Assembly: GCF_002614725.1 (NCBI RefSeq)
Contig: NZ_MRZN01000016.1
Location: forward strand, 1 to 64,000
Length of the DNA stretch: 64,000 nt
DNA from: Staphylococcus edaphicus
GTDB taxonomy: Bacteria > Bacillota > Bacilli > Staphylococcales > Staphylococcaceae
Direction: 5' to 3'
Below the pieces are notes generated by a model. It saw nothing but the letters and a program-made list of their open reading frames with translations, was not told the origin of the DNA and did no database searches. How positions within the stretch are numbered: position 1 is the stretch's first letter; every line of letters begins with the position of its first letter. Position numbers and translations under genes: made by a program. Of this stretch, positions 9,792 through 20,909 are shown piece by piece.

Positions 9792-11018
9792 CTAGCGAAT
9801 CTCTTCATCATTTGTAATTTCATATTCGCCTGCATCATCACCATAATATTTATTATATCTACGTTTATACATAGTATATACGTGGGCAACTAATACTTTT
9901 AGTATGGCATATGCTGGAATACCTAAAATAACTCCGACAATACCTAAAAGATTACCTGCGCTCAATAAGATGAAGATGATAGTTAGTGGATGTATTTTTA
10001 ATGTTTTACCCATAATGTTAGGTGAAATAAAGTGGCCCTCAATAAATTGTACCGCAGTCCATACCACTATCAATTTTAAGAGCATAATCGGCGATGTGAT
10101 TAAAGCAATAATAATAGCTGGTGAAATAGCTATTGTTGGCCCTAAATAGGGTACTACACTCGTAACAGCAGCAATAGATGCTAAAATCAAACTATAGTCT
10201 AAGCCTATAATACTATAACCAATAAATAGTAATACACCAATACAAAATGAAACAATAATTTGGCCTTGGATATAAGAGCCAACTTGTAAACTCATTTTAT
10301 CTAATAAATCATGAAAATCTTTTCTAAATTTTGGTGGCATTATTTTAGTAGAAAATTCTTTAAAATGATGTCCATCTTTTAACATAAAGAATAATACAAA
10401 TGGTGTTGTTGCAATAACGACACCAACATTAACAATAGCTTCAGCAACGTTTTTTACTTTTGAGCCGAATCCATTAAAATAATCAGAAACCATTGACGGT
10501 ACCTTATTAGCCAATGCATCCAATTGTTCTTGTATTTGTCCATAGAAATTAGAAATCAAGGAATTTTTTGTAAGGTTATCAATAAATTGATTTACTTTAT
10601 CTACATAATAAGGAAAGTTGTTCCCAAAACTTTTAAATTGAGTACCTATCACTGGAATTAATAAGTTAATTGCTAAAGCAATGACACCAATAATAACTAA
10701 GAATAATATAATAACACCCCAAAGGCGTGAGATATTATATCGTTCCATCAGGTTAACTAATGGATTGAATAAATAGTATAGAATGATTGAAACAATGATA
10801 GGCGCTGCAATCGTATTGAATACAATGATAAATGGTTTGAAGATATATGATACTTGATCAAATATAAATATTGCAATACCTAAAAGTATCAACATAAATA
10901 AGCCAAATAATAAGTCTTTGCCTCCCATAAACTTCATGAAGCGGGTCTCTGGAAAACTAAGTCTTAGTTTTTCTTTTTTATTTTTTGTTTCTTGTTTAAC
11001 GTTGTCCTCGTTCGACAT
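9792..11018 (-). CDS. AI-2E family transporter (YtvI/PerM-like)
   Basis: A 408-aa polytopic membrane protein of the AI-2E_transport family (PF01594). The N-terminus is charged (residues 1-30); membrane segments follow near 35-60, 65-85 and 100-130, then an extracytoplasmic segment (about 135-200) and five or so C-terminal segments. The family motif YLGPTIAISPAIIIALI and the LKIHPLTIIFILLSAG block are present. Members export autoinducer-2 or act as Na+/H+ antiporters; the substrate here cannot be read from sequence. The C-terminal tail is acidic. In staphylococci this gene sits beside mprF, as here. Confidence 0.85.
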   Translation of the reverse strand: MSNEDNVKQETKNKKEKLRLSFPETRFMKFMGGKDLLFGLFMLILLGIAIFIFDQVSYIFKPFIIVFNTIAAPIIVSIILYYLFNPLVNLMERYNISRLWGVIILFLVIIGVIALAINLLIPVIGTQFKSFGNNFPYYVDKVNQFIDNLTKNSLISNFYGQIQEQLDALANKVPSMVSDYFNGFGSKVKNVAEAIVNVGVVIATTPFVLFFMLKDGHHFKEFSTKIMPPKFRKDFHDLLDKMSLQVGSYIQGQIIVSFCIGVLLFIGYSIIGLDYSLILASIAAVTSVVPYLGPTIAISPAIIIALITSPIMLLKLIVVWTAVQFIEGHFISPNIMGKTLKIHPLTIIFILLSAGNLLGIVGVILGIPAYAILKVLVAHVYTMYKRRYNKYYGDDAGEYEITNDEEIR

Positions 11019-11234
11019 ATATTACTCACCATACCTTAACTTAATACTTTGAATTCGTAATTACACTCTCTCTTGATAGAAATACTGTCCGAAATTCTAT
11101 CATAAACTACTTTAATTGTCCTAATTACTAATTTCCATCATATCATATTCTTATTATTTCACATATCTATTTTATAACAAGAAGAAAAAAGCCAGCAATA
11201 TTCTGAACATTGTAAACGCAATCTCATTTGATAC

Positions 11235-11270
11235 AAAAAGCCTGAAGTGCTCAGAAAGAGACCTTCAGGC
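11235..11270 (-). terminator. terminator of the acyltransferase gene
   Basis: GCCTGAAG pairs with CTTCAGGC; the minus strand then has TTTTTGTA. It lies 34 bp after the stop codon. Confidence 0.75.
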
Positions 11271-11303
11271 ATAAATACTATGTTAAATAATTTGATATGA
11301 ATA

Positions 11304-12395
11304 CTAATTAGACGTATATTCGTTTTGAGTTATGTTTATCTTGTCTACATCTGTAGTTTTAGTTGCCTTTTTCCTTGGAATTGGGACAATATAATTGCCG
11401 TATGGTAGCTTTCCTATAAGATAAACAATCAATACAGATACGGCTACAGTTAATATAAAAACCCCCATAAATTTACTTTGAGGTACAATGTCTTCTATAA
11501 TTGGCAACCGTTTCACAAATTGAATTGCGACATAATGTACTAAGTAAATCCCCATAGAATAATTCCCTATTAGAGTTAATATTTTTAAAATTGTTTTGTT
11601 TTTCTTAATGTGTTCATATAAATAGTTTAAAAAAATTAGGAAAAATGGGATATATACCATATTTGAAATAGTAATTGAACTTTGTAAATGATTCAAATCT
11701 ATACTTAATAGAAAATCAATAAATAAAATACCGATAACAATTGATAATATCGCTTTATGTTTAAAAATCAATATTCTAATTTCATTATAAAATTTAGCAT
11801 ATACTATGCCTAACATAAAAAATGAAATCCAATTCATAATAAATAATTTATCATTCACAAAGCGTTCTATGCCGTCACTATCCATTGATATAGGGTCCAT
11901 TCTAATCCAAATAATATTGGCGATAGTCGCTAATATATAAACACCAATAATTGGCCAACCTTTTCTGAATTTATGTAGAATAGGAAATAAAACGTAAAAC
12001 TGGATGACTGTCAAAATAAAATACAGATGGAAATTCGCTTTTCCATACACAAAGTAATTTAACAGGTTACCGTCATCCTCAAGATTATGTAAATAATAAG
12101 CTCTATATAATAAATAAAATATAGTCCAAATGATATAAGGAATAAATATTTTGCTAAACCGTGATTTAACAAAATAGTCCAAATGAAAACCCTTGTTCAC
12201 TACTGAGATGGTTAATAAAAATGCGCTTATTACAGCAAATATGGGTGTACCTAACCTGGCTATTTGATTTACATAACCTAACCCATCTGATGCAAATGTA
12301 CCTCCTGACAAGGCTATACTATTAACAGTATGTATCGCCACAACTAACATAGCAGCTACAGATCTTATTATAGGCACCTCATCATAATACTTCAT
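11304..12395 (-). CDS. acyltransferase-3 family membrane protein (OatA/IcaC-like)
   Basis: A 363-aa polytopic protein with about ten membrane segments, family Acyl_transf_3 (PF01757). The first helix has the family's arginine and histidine (IIRSVAAMLVVAIHT, residues 9-23); further blocks are RLGTPIFAVISAFLL, FFMLGIVYAKFYNEI and the late IGNYSMGIYLVHYVAIQF. Such proteins O-acylate wall polymers or exopolysaccharides, or (IcaC) succinylate poly-N-acetylglucosamine. It lacks the extracellular SGNH domain of OatA. GGAGG precedes ATG 12395. The gene is monocistronic and divergent from a small lipoprotein gene. I do not recall it at this position in S. aureus, so it may be an accessory insertion. 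Confidence 0.8.
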   Translation of the reverse strand: MKYYDEVPIIRSVAAMLVVAIHTVNSIALSGGTFASDGLGYVNQIARLGTPIFAVISAFLLTISVVNKGFHLDYFVKSRFSKIFIPYIIWTIFYLLYRAYYLHNLEDDGNLLNYFVYGKANFHLYFILTVIQFYVLFPILHKFRKGWPIIGVYILATIANIIWIRMDPISMDSDGIERFVNDKLFIMNWISFFMLGIVYAKFYNEIRILIFKHKAILSIVIGILFIDFLLSIDLNHLQSSITISNMVYIPFFLIFLNYLYEHIKKNKTILKILTLIGNYSMGIYLVHYVAIQFVKRLPIIEDIVPQSKFMGVFILTVAVSVLIVYLIGKLPYGNYIVPIPRKKATKTTDVDKINITQNEYTSN

Positions 12396-12647
12396 ATTTT
12401 TATCCTCCTAAATTCAAATCAGACAGAACATTAAGTATAATGTTTTTCATTTTAATAGTAAATGAATTTTATCGTCAAAATATAAAGTTTAAGAATTCTA
12501 TTACATACAATTTACAATTTTAATAATTATCATTTAGTTTTCGCGCAGCAATAATATGTTTTTTCATGATATGCTTTATTTAATCTACCAATAGACGTAT
12601 ACTATTAACATACATAATAGGCACAATATAAATACAGGAGCATTTCA
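12396..12647. other. divergent promoter region, acyltransferase / lipoprotein
   Basis: A 252-bp AT-rich spacer between two divergent genes. It must hold both promoters, but I could not assign convincing -35/-10 pairs. Confidence 0.4.
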
Positions 12648-13220
12648 TTGAAAAAAATCATAATATTTTTATTTATTCTTGTAATCAGTGTAGCTGGTTG
12701 CAGTTACGCCAAAAATTCTAAAAAACAAATAACCGACCCTATGACGTTTGCAAAAGCTAGTCTAGGTAGTACATTTTATTCTAAAAAGGATGATATAACT
12801 TATAAATCAATTCAAAAATTTACAAATAAATATTCAACTACAAATGATATAACGCCTACGAATAATAAAACCTTCAAAACATCATTTAGCTACTTGCTCG
12901 TTGAAAATACGAAAACACATGAGCGCTATTTAGGGTACTTTGGTGATGTTATGAATGAAACACCAACCCCAATAACATTCACAGGCGATATAAAGATAAC
13001 ATTAGATGATTCCACTTTCATAAGCATGCCAAAATCGTCTACATTAGTGGATGAATTAGATTCAGGTACTAAAAAGCGTGGGTATGCAATAGCTAAATTA
13101 AATTCCAAAAAACAACCAAAACAAATAAAAATTGAATTAAACAAGCCGCTTGATACATATCAACAACAAGGTTATGGCAAAAAAATTGTTTTTTTACTCC
13201 ATGCAAAAAATAATGCTTAA
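12648..13220 (+). CDS. putative lipoprotein of unknown function
   Basis: A 190-aa protein with a signal peptide and lipobox (SVAGC, Cys18), so it should be lipid-anchored outside the membrane. The rest is hydrophilic and beta-rich (FKTSFSYLLVENTKTHERYLG, ITFTGDIKITLDDSTFI), without catalytic motifs I can recognise. It starts with TTG at 12648, with CAGGAG 7-8 nt upstream. A strong terminator follows. Its only neighbour on one side is the divergent acyltransferase, which hints at an envelope role, but nothing in the sequence proves this. Confidence 0.75.
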   Translation: MKKIIIFLFILVISVAGCSYAKNSKKQITDPMTFAKASLGSTFYSKKDDITYKSIQKFTNKYSTTNDITPTNNKTFKTSFSYLLVENTKTHERYLGYFGDVMNETPTPITFTGDIKITLDDSTFISMPKSSTLVDELDSGTKKRGYAIAKLNSKKQPKQIKIELNKPLDTYQQQGYGKKIVFLLHAKNNA

Positions 13221-13272
13221 ATGCATTAAAAGTGAATCTTGTTTCATTATGTAATGCAATTTATACTAAGTA

Positions 13273-13313
13273 AAAAACAAACCAGCCGCCCATAATGACG
13301 TCTGGTTTGTTTT
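13273..13313 (+). terminator. terminator of the lipoprotein gene
   Basis: ACAAACCAG pairs with CTGGTTTGT, followed by TTTT. The minus-strand version also has a T run, so it may be bidirectional. Confidence 0.8.
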
Positions 13314-13597
13314 CATATATTAAATCCATAAATTAAACTGTCATTTGTATAACAAATCTAGTTGCATTTCTCATAATGAATAATACGCCTAATAACCTCA
13401 ACTACAAAATCACTTATGCACATGAATTGCTACATAAGTAATAATTCGAATGTTATATATCATACTCAATTTGGACCCTGACATAATAAGATCCATTGAC
13501 AGTTAGCCACTAACATGAGCTATTAGTATGTGACAAAATGTCATAAGATGTTTCAATACATAGCCTCATTGCTAGCTTTTTAATTATCGTCTCGGGT
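13314..13597. other. non-coding region downstream of glcT
   Basis: No open frame or clear repeat. A weak TAGC/GCTA hairpin near 13561-13576 could end glcT transcription, but there is no convincing T run. Confidence 0.4.
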
Positions 13598-14437
13598 TTA
13601 ATGATTTTCCATAAAATGATAAACATGCAACGTTAAATATATAACCTCTGCTTCATATACTTTTACTTTTAATTCTTGTTGTAAAAGCTGCATGATTTTC
13701 AAAGCGATATTAAAACATTGTGGATATTGTTGCTTTAATAAAGCTTCAAATGCATTAGTTTTTTGTAATGACTCACCGTTTCGTAATCGTTTAATCAAAA
13801 ACTGAATATGTCTTATAAAACGTTGATACTGAACAGATTCTTTGTCTATCGTATGTTTCAAATCATTTTCTAAAATGAAAATACTCTTATTAATAAGCTT
13901 ATTAATTAAATCCATCTCTCGCATAGATAATGATTCAGTATTCGAAGCAATATGTAATGCAATAAATCCAATCTCATCTTCTGGGAAATGAACTGCCAAT
14001 ACATGATTTAAACGTTCAATTACTTTCTCTGCAATACGATATTCCTCGCTATATAATTGTTTTGTTTCTACAACAAAAGGATTGTTAATCAATTGATTCT
14101 GCTTTAAACGTTTATAAGCGAAAATAATGTGATCTGTTAATGAAATGACTAGTTTTTGATTATCTACTTTCATTACAGAATTGGTTATAATATTGACTGC
14201 ATCAATCACTGCTTGAATTATGGTATCATTTGCTAACTCCATTAATGTTTTATAATGATCTTGCTGTGATTTTTGATCCAATATATAAACTTTTTCTATC
14301 GTTTGATTTTCTTGTAACACCATACCATGCTTCTTATTAAATCCAATACCTTTTGCAATCAGCACGTATTCCTCTTGTGCCTTTGTACAAATAATAACAT
14401 TATTATTTAAAACCTTCTTTATTAGGTATGCATTCAC
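13598..14437 (-). CDS. glcT: transcription antiterminator GlcT, BglG family
   Basis: A 279-aa PTS-controlled antiterminator. The N-terminal RNA-binding domain (residues 1-60, with KVLNNNVIICTKAQEEYVLIA and GIGFNKKHG) would bind the RAT site in the ptsG leader. It is followed by two PTS regulation domains with conserved histidines: PRD1 (SLTDHIIFAYKR, FPEDEIGFIALHIAS) and PRD2 (YQRFIRHIQFLIKRL, EAEVIYLTLHVYHF). The open frame reaches ATG 14446, but AAGG abuts it directly; GTG 14437 has AAGGATG 6 nt upstream and is preferred. It lies next to the alanine symporter gene, as in S. aureus. The regulated ptsG is outside the window. Confidence 0.9.
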   Translation of the reverse strand: MNAYLIKKVLNNNVIICTKAQEEYVLIAKGIGFNKKHGMVLQENQTIEKVYILDQKSQQDHYKTLMELANDTIIQAVIDAVNIITNSVMKVDNQKLVISLTDHIIFAYKRLKQNQLINNPFVVETKQLYSEEYRIAEKVIERLNHVLAVHFPEDEIGFIALHIASNTESLSMREMDLINKLINKSIFILENDLKHTIDKESVQYQRFIRHIQFLIKRLRNGESLQKTNAFEALLKQQYPQCFNIALKIMQLLQQELKVKVYEAEVIYLTLHVYHFMENH

Positions 14438-14546
14438 ATCAATCATCCTTATCTTTAGTCAATCAATATTATATAGTGATTAATTATAAAATGAAAGAAT
14501 TAATCTATTCTGTTTTATAATTATTTTTCACGCGTTAATTTCCCCA

Positions 14547-14603
14547 AAATAAAAAAGCGTCTGTCGAGAGGCCCACATTCAAGTGGACTCATAACAAACG
14601 CTT
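14547..14603 (-). terminator. terminator of the amino-acid symporter gene
   Basis: AAAGCGT (14597-14603) pairs with ACGCTTT on the minus strand, enclosing an inner CCACTT/AAGTGG stem, followed by T6. Confidence 0.8.
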
Positions 14604-14625
14604 TAAGCATTAAAATTTAATTTCG

Positions 14626-16068
14626 TTATTTTTTCATGCCCCAACTTTCAATACCAAATAAATTAATTTCTAATTCTTCTGGTTTGAACACAGGTTTTTT
14701 ACCAGCTCTACGCTGACGTTGATAGTCGTTCATAACAGCAAATGCAATATTAGATAGACCTATAATTGCTACTAGGTTGACAATAGCCATTAATCCCATA
14801 AAGACATCTGCAGTACTCCAAACAGTTTCTGTTTTAATAACTGCTCCTACAAATACAAGTACGACAACTAAACATCTAAAAATAAATAAAATGGATTTAT
14901 TTTTAGATAAGAATTCTATATTTGATTGTCCATAATAATAATTACCAACCACAGAAGAAAATGCAAATAATGTGATAGCTATTGTTAAGAATACACCACC
15001 TGCACTACCTAAATGTTCATTTAAAGCTGATTGTGTAACTGCAACACCTTGTGCTGCATTCTCACCAAATTCTAAACCAGTATATAGTAAAATCATAATC
15101 GCTGTAGCTGTACAAACTAACATTGTATCAAAGAATACACCTAATGATTGGATTAAACCTTGCTTAACTGGGTGCGGCGCTGCAGCTGTAGCAGCTGCGT
15201 TTGGTGCAGAACCCATACCAGCCTCATTAGAGAACAATCCACGTTTTACACCTTGAAGAATAGCTGCACCAACCGCGCCACCAGTTGCTTGCTCAAATCC
15301 AAATGCACTTTTTATGATTGTAGAAATCATTGGAATAATTTGATCATAGTTTATGACAAGAATCACTACCACTAGTCCAATATATATAATTGCCATGATC
15401 GGTACGATGATTGAAGATAATTTAGCAATACTGCGTACACCACCAAATATAATTAAAGCAGTAAGTACTGCTAAAATAATACCTGTTATCATAGGGTCTA
15501 CATTATATTGTGTTTTCAAAGACTCAGCAATCGTATTGGATTGAACAGTATTAAATACAAAAGCAAATGTAATTGTAATTAATACCGCAAAGACGATACC
15601 AAGCCATTTTTGATTTAAACCTTTTGTTATGTAATAAGCTGGTCCACCACGGTAACCACCATCTTCATCCGGCACTTTATATACCTGTGCTAAAGTTGCT
15701 TCTATAAAGGCACTCGCTGCACCAATAAATGCAATAACCCACATCCAAAAAACTGCTCCTGGTCCACCAAGTACAATAGCCGTAGCAACACCTGCAATAT
15801 TTCCAGTTCCTACTCTTGACCCAGCACTGATTGCAAATGCTTGGAAAGGCGAAATTCCTTTTTTACCATTATCCAACGTTTCAGGTTTTTCACCAATTGC
15901 ACGAAACATCTCTGGTATCCATCTTAATTGAACAAATTTAGAGCCGATTGTAAAGAATATACCCGCCGTAATTAAAAGTCCAATTAGATACTGTGACCAG
16001 ATTAAATCATTCCCGACTTGAACAAAAGCTTTGAACCAATCTGGAATTAAACTATCAAAATCTTTCAA
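14626..16068 (-). CDS. sodium:alanine/glycine symporter, AGCS family (AlsT-like)
   Basis: A 480-aa polytopic transporter of the alanine/glycine:cation symporter family. Family signatures are GISPFQAFAISAGSRVGTGN near residue 75, GGPGAVFWMWVIAF, and GLFSNEAGMGSAPNAAATA. About eleven membrane segments are apparent. The frame is open to ATG 16083, but that codon has no ribosome-binding site; TTG 16068 has AGAGGG 6 nt upstream and gives M-K-D-F-D-S-L, which matches the S. aureus start as I remember it. Substrate (alanine, glycine or possibly glutamine) is not decided by sequence. It lies downstream of parC in the usual staphylococcal order. Confidence 0.9.
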   Translation of the reverse strand: MKDFDSLIPDWFKAFVQVGNDLIWSQYLIGLLITAGIFFTIGSKFVQLRWIPEMFRAIGEKPETLDNGKKGISPFQAFAISAGSRVGTGNIAGVATAIVLGGPGAVFWMWVIAFIGAASAFIEATLAQVYKVPDEDGGYRGGPAYYITKGLNQKWLGIVFAVLITITFAFVFNTVQSNTIAESLKTQYNVDPMITGIILAVLTALIIFGGVRSIAKLSSIIVPIMAIIYIGLVVVILVINYDQIIPMISTIIKSAFGFEQATGGAVGAAILQGVKRGLFSNEAGMGSAPNAAATAAAPHPVKQGLIQSLGVFFDTMLVCTATAIMILLYTGLEFGENAAQGVAVTQSALNEHLGSAGGVFLTIAITLFAFSSVVGNYYYGQSNIEFLSKNKSILFIFRCLVVVLVFVGAVIKTETVWSTADVFMGLMAIVNLVAIIGLSNIAFAVMNDYQRQRRAGKKPVFKPEELEINLFGIESWGMKK

Positions 16069-16185
16069 TTTAATCCCTCTCATCTATGTAATTTTAATTT
16101 CAAATTAGAGTAAGAGATTTATAGACAGTGTTATAAGTATAGGTAACGCATGATTACATACTACTTATAAAATTAAGAAAAATGT

Positions 16186-16208
16186 ACACTAGGCCATATG
16201 CCTAGCAC
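16186..16208 (-). terminator. candidate parE-parC terminator
   Basis: TGCTAGGC-ATAT-GGCCTAGTGTA on the minus strand forms a short hairpin followed by ATTTTTCTTAATTTT. It is about 110 nt after the parC stop, so assignment is tentative. Confidence 0.5.
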
Positions 16209-16315
16209 AATGCTTTTCCATTTCTGCTACAAACCTCTTTTTAATAATTTATTGCACCTAACTGGTATTTTATCACTATATAGTTGTATTTACTAATAAT
16301 TTTTTAAAAATCACC

Positions 16316-18718
16316 CTATTTAACTTCTAAATCAATTACTTCTCCAAATTCACTTGTATCTACAATAAAGCTGCCATTTGTATACTGTTCCGATAAATGG
16401 ATATCTTTAATCACACCAGTTTCATACTGTTTATCTGAATAAATGGTATAAGATGTTTGCTCAGGTTGAATGACCTTAGCCGCTACGATACGATGTGGTG
16501 ACTTTTTCAATTCTTTCAATAAAGTAATGCCACGTTGTGCACGTTTAGCTGTTTGAAGAATTTTATAACCGATACGTTTAAGGGATCCACGTTGTGTTGC
16601 CATTAAAATCGTATTATTTGTATTAATAACCTGAGTTAACACAACAAAGTCATCATCTTTTAGATTAATCGATTTAACTCCTGCTGCTCTTAAGCCAGTA
16701 TCAGAAAGTTCATCACTACTATAGGTTAATGACATACCTTTATTTGTGATAACCGTTAGTAATTGAGCAGAATCTATTCTCATTACATTAATAATCTCAT
16801 CGTCATCCTTCACTTTCATTGCGACAAGCGGCTTATTGTAACGTGTTGTTTTAAACATAGAAACATTACTACGTTTAATCATTCCGTTTCGCGTAGCTAA
16901 AATGTAAAATGATTCTGGTTTAAAGTCACTTTCACAATATGCATCAATGATAAATTCACCTTCATCAAGCGGCACAATCTGAGAAACATGTTGCCCTAAT
17001 TCTTTCCATTTCAGTTCAGTTAATTTATGTACCGGAATAAATAAATAACGCCCTTTATTGGTGAAAATTAACGCAGTATCAAGTGTATTCACTTCTTGGT
17101 GTTTCATAAGCGCATCACCATCTTTCACGCCTATTTCATTTACACCACTCGCATTATAACTACGCAACGATGTACGCTTAATATAACCGTGTTTTGTAAC
17201 ACTCATAATTACTGTTTCACTAGGTATCATAACTTCTTTATCAATTTTGATTTCAGCAATCTCAGCTTCTATTGAAGATAAACGCTTCTGTTTAAATCGA
17301 TTACGGATTTCTGTTAATTCTTCTTTTATAACATTTAAAAGTGCAGAATGATCATCTAAAATATTTCTTAAGTTTTCTATTATTGTTTGTAATTCATCAT
17401 GTTCTTCTTGTAATTGCACGATGTCCGTATTTGTTAAACGATATAATTGCAAAGTCACAATTGCTTCTGCTTGAGCCTCTGTAAAATCAAATTCTGCAAC
17501 TAAATTATCTTTAGCATCCTTTTTATTCTTAGATGCTCTTATTAATTTAATTACTTCATCTAAAATAGATAAGGCTTTCATAAGACCTTCAACAATATGC
17601 ATTCTACTTTCAGCATGATTTAATTCATAACGTGTCCGTTTAGTCACAACTTCAATTTGATGATTTAAATAGCTATCGATAAACTGACGAATGCCCATTA
17701 GCACTGGTCTTCCCTCACTGATAGCAACCATATTGAAATTATATGAAACTTGTAAATCTGTATTTTTATAGAGAAAATTTAGTACAGCTTCACTATTTAC
17801 ATCTTTTTTCAATTCAATTGCAATACGTAAGCCTGTACGATCAGTCTCATCACGCACTTCTACAATACCATCTACTTTTTTATCTGCACGTAACTCATCC
17901 ATCTTTTTAACGAGTGAACTTTTATTTACTTCATACGGTACTTCAGTGACTATTAATTGCTTTCTACCGTTTCTTAATTCTTCTACTTCAACTTTGGATC
18001 TAACAATCACTTTACCTTTTCCTGATTCATACGCTTTTTTAATGCCGTCTATCCCTTGGATAATGCCCCCAGTTGGGAAGTCGGGACCTTTAATATATTT
18101 CATTAATTGCGCTACTGTGATATCAGGATTATCGATAAATTTAAGTGTCGCTTGTATGACTTCACCGAGATTATGCGGCGGTATATCTGTTGCATACCCC
18201 GCAGAAATACCCGTACTTCCGTTAATTAATAAATTAGGTAACCTTGCTGGTAAGACCATAGGTTCCATTGTCGTATCATCATAGTTTGGCATGAATGGTA
18301 CGGTTTCTTTATTTATATCTCTTAAAAGTTCTTCAGAAATACGACTTAATTTAGCTTCTGTATAACGCATTGCTGCTGCAGGATCATTATCAATACTACC
18401 ATTGTTCCCTTGCATTTCTATTAGTACATGTCGTAGTTTCCATCCTTGACTGAGTCGAACCATAGCGTCATATACAGATGAATCACCGTGTGGGTGATAC
18501 TGTCCAATAACGTCGCCGACTGTTTTAGCACTTTTACGGAAATTTTTATCATATGTGTTACCACTAGAATACATAGCATACAAAATACGTCTTTGAACAG
18601 GTTTGAGACCATCACGAACGTCTGGCAATGCACGCTCTTGAATGATGTATTTACTATATCTACCAAAACGATCGCCAATAACATCTTCTAGCGATAAATC
18701 TTGTATTATTTCACTCAA
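16316..18718 (-). CDS. parC: DNA topoisomerase IV subunit A (ParC/GrlA)
   Basis: An 800-aa subunit that cuts and rejoins DNA to decatenate daughter chromosomes, with ParE. The winged-helix domain holds the catalytic tyrosine in [11 protein letters not shown] (Tyr119). The quinolone region reads [12 protein letters not shown] with Ser80 and Asp84, so the common resistance change at Ser80 is absent. Asp84 replaces the Glu84 typical of S. aureus, in line with a non-aureus species. The C-terminal beta-pinwheel repeats occupy about residues 490-800. It overlaps parE by 4 nt (ATGA), so the two are translationally coupled. Confidence 0.97.
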   Translation of the reverse strand: MSEIIQDLSLEDVIGDRFGRYSKYIIQERALPDVRDGLKPVQRRILYAMYSSGNTYDKNFRKSAKTVGDVIGQYHPHGDSSVYDAMVRLSQGWKLRHVLIEMQGNNGSIDNDPAAAMRYTEAKLSRISEELLRDINKETVPFMPNYDDTTMEPMVLPARLPNLLINGSTGISAGYATDIPPHNLGEVIQATLKFIDNPDITVAQLMKYIKGPDFPTGGIIQGIDGIKKAYESGKGKVIVRSKVEVEELRNGRKQLIVTEVPYEVNKSSLVKKMDELRADKKVDGIVEVRDETDRTGLRIAIELKKDVNSEAVLNFLYKNTDLQVSYNFNMVAISEGRPVLMGIRQFIDSYLNHQIEVVTKRTRYELNHAESRMHIVEGLMKALSILDEVIKLIRASKNKKDAKDNLVAEFDFTEAQAEAIVTLQLYRLTNTDIVQLQEEHDELQTIIENLRNILDDHSALLNVIKEELTEIRNRFKQKRLSSIEAEIAEIKIDKEVMIPSETVIMSVTKHGYIKRTSLRSYNASGVNEIGVKDGDALMKHQEVNTLDTALIFTNKGRYLFIPVHKLTELKWKELGQHVSQIVPLDEGEFIIDAYCESDFKPESFYILATRNGMIKRSNVSMFKTTRYNKPLVAMKVKDDDEIINVMRIDSAQLLTVITNKGMSLTYSSDELSDTGLRAAGVKSINLKDDDFVVLTQVINTNNTILMATQRGSLKRIGYKILQTAKRAQRGITLLKELKKSPHRIVAAKVIQPEQTSYTIYSDKQYETGVIKDIHLSEQYTNGSFIVDTSEFGEVIDLEVK

Positions 18719-20715
18719 TTTATTTCCTCCTCATTAGGATGTTCCTGTTCTAAAATTTGGATTTCGCTATTATCTAATATACTTTGTTCTTCTTGTAATC
18801 CAAATTCAACATGTTTTTCTATCCATTCACGTCTAGGTGCTACTTTGTCACCCATTAATGTTGTTACACGTTTAGAAGAACGTAATTCATCTTCAACTTG
18901 TACTCTTATGAGCGTTCTTGTATCTGGATTCATCGTTGTTTCCCATAACTGATCAGCATTCATTTCACCTAGACCCTTATAACGTTGTAATGAGAAACCT
19001 TTGCCTAATTTTTTTTGTAATTTTTCTAATTCTTCATCAGTCCAAGCATATTCGATTTTTTTCGATGCGCCTTTACCTTTTTCTAATTTATAGAGAGGTG
19101 GTAATGCGATAAACACTCTACCGGCTTCTACAAGTGGCTTCATGTATTTATAAAAGAACGTTAATAAAAGTACTTGAATATGTGCGCCATCTGTATCAGC
19201 ATCAGTCATGATAATTATCCTATTATAATTACTATCTTCAATTTTGAATTCATTACCGACACCAGCACCAATGGTATGAATAATTGTATTGATTTCTTCA
19301 TTTTTAAAGATATCATCCAAACGTGCTTTTTCAGTATTTATCACTTTTCCTCTTAAAGGCAAGATAGCTTGGTATTTACGATCTCTACCTAATTTGGCTG
19401 AACCACCTGCTGAGTCTCCCTCAACAAGGTATAATTCTTTCTTCTCCGTATTTTTACTTTGAGCAGGTGTTAACTTACCAGATAATAGAGTATCTTTTCG
19501 TTTATTCTTTTTACCTGAACGTGCGTCTTCACGTGCTTTTCGTGCAGCTTCTCTTGCTTGTTGCGCCTTTAGTGCTTTTTTAACAAGCGCTTTTGATAGT
19601 TGCCCTTTTTCTTCCAAATAGTATGGGAGTTTATCGGCTACTACAGAATCAACTGCACTTCTAGCTTCAGGTGTCCCTAATTTAGACTTCGTTTGTCCCT
19701 CAAATTGGAGTAATTCTTCTGGGATACGAATAGAAATAATTGCTGTTAATCCTTCTCTTATGTCATTTCCATCTAAATTTTTATCTTTTTCTTTTAATTC
19801 ATTAATACGGCGTGCGTAATCATTAAATACACGCGTCATCGCTGTTTTAAAGCCCACTTCATGAGTACCGCCGTCTTTTGTACGCACATTATTAACAAAA
19901 CTCAAAATGCCTTCAGAATATTGATCGTTATATTGAAAAGCAACTTCTACTTCAATATTATTAGCTTCACCAGAAAAGTCGGCTACATCATGTAACACTT
20001 CTTTACCTTCATTAACATAAGCCACGAATTCTTTGATACCATCTTCGTAATGAAAGACATCTTCTCGTTCTTTGCCAACGCGTAAGTCTTTTAAAGTGAT
20101 TTTAAGACTTTTCAGTAAAAATGCCGACTCTTGAAGACGTTCACTTAAGACATCATAATTAAAAGAAGTGGCAGATTTAAATATTTCTGAATCTGGTTTA
20201 AATGTTACCTTAGTTCCATTTTTTTTAGTTTTTCCATGTTTAACTAAACCAGTTATTGGTTTGCCGCCTTGTGCAAAGCTTTGTGTGTAAATATTTCCAT
20301 CTCTGTATATTTCAACTTCTAACCACTCACTTAATGCATTAACAACTGATGCACCAACGCCATGTAAGCCACCAGACGTTTTATAGCCACCTTGTCCGAA
20401 TTTCCCACCCGCATGAAGTATGGTGAAAATGACTTGTACGGTAGTTTTTCCTGATGTATGAATACCTGTTGGCATTCCTCGACCATTATCTTCTATAGTA
20501 ATACTTTCATCTTTATTAATTGTAACTAGGATTTCACTACCAAAGCCATTTAATACCTCATCGACGGAATTATCGACAACTTCATATACTAGATGATGTA
20601 ATCCACGTTTATCGGTAGAACCAATATACATCCCAGGTCTTTTTCTTACGGCCTCTAATCCCTCAAGTACCTGAATGGAATCATCCGAATAATTACTTTT
20701 CTTATTCATTGCCAA
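18715..20715 (-). CDS. parE: DNA topoisomerase IV subunit B (ParE/GrlB)
   Basis: A 666-aa GHKL ATPase subunit. The N-terminal ATP site has [20 protein letters not shown] and [15 protein letters not shown]; the transducer follows, then the TOPRIM part with [22 protein letters not shown] and [11 protein letters not shown] that coordinate magnesium for cleavage. The likely start is TTG 20715, with AGGAGGG 8 nt upstream, although ATG two codons later is also possible. Target of novobiocin-type drugs. parE heads the parE-parC operon. Confidence 0.97.
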   Translation of the reverse strand: MAMNKKSNYSDDSIQVLEGLEAVRKRPGMYIGSTDKRGLHHLVYEVVDNSVDEVLNGFGSEILVTINKDESITIEDNGRGMPTGIHTSGKTTVQVIFTILHAGGKFGQGGYKTSGGLHGVGASVVNALSEWLEVEIYRDGNIYTQSFAQGGKPITGLVKHGKTKKNGTKVTFKPDSEIFKSATSFNYDVLSERLQESAFLLKSLKITLKDLRVGKEREDVFHYEDGIKEFVAYVNEGKEVLHDVADFSGEANNIEVEVAFQYNDQYSEGILSFVNNVRTKDGGTHEVGFKTAMTRVFNDYARRINELKEKDKNLDGNDIREGLTAIISIRIPEELLQFEGQTKSKLGTPEARSAVDSVVADKLPYYLEEKGQLSKALVKKALKAQQAREAARKAREDARSGKKNKRKDTLLSGKLTPAQSKNTEKKELYLVEGDSAGGSAKLGRDRKYQAILPLRGKVINTEKARLDDIFKNEEINTIIHTIGAGVGNEFKIEDSNYNRIIIMTDADTDGAHIQVLLLTFFYKYMKPLVEAGRVFIALPPLYKLEKGKGASKKIEYAWTDEELEKLQKKLGKGFSLQRYKGLGEMNADQLWETTMNPDTRTLIRVQVEDELRSSKRVTTLMGDKVAPRREWIEKHVEFGLQEEQSILDNSEIQILEQEHPNEEEIN

Positions 20716-20909
20716 TCGTTTCGCCCTCCTACAAACGTACGTTCGTTTTTAAAACTATACATTAGTTATTCTTATATAAATCTTCATAAATTGCAAGTAT
20801 CAAATCAATTTTCAGTTGAGAAATAATACCCATTTTAAATTTTCATTCGTATTATACTACGCTTATATGGTAAAATAATTTTAATGTCATTAAAGGATGT
20901 GGATTATAT

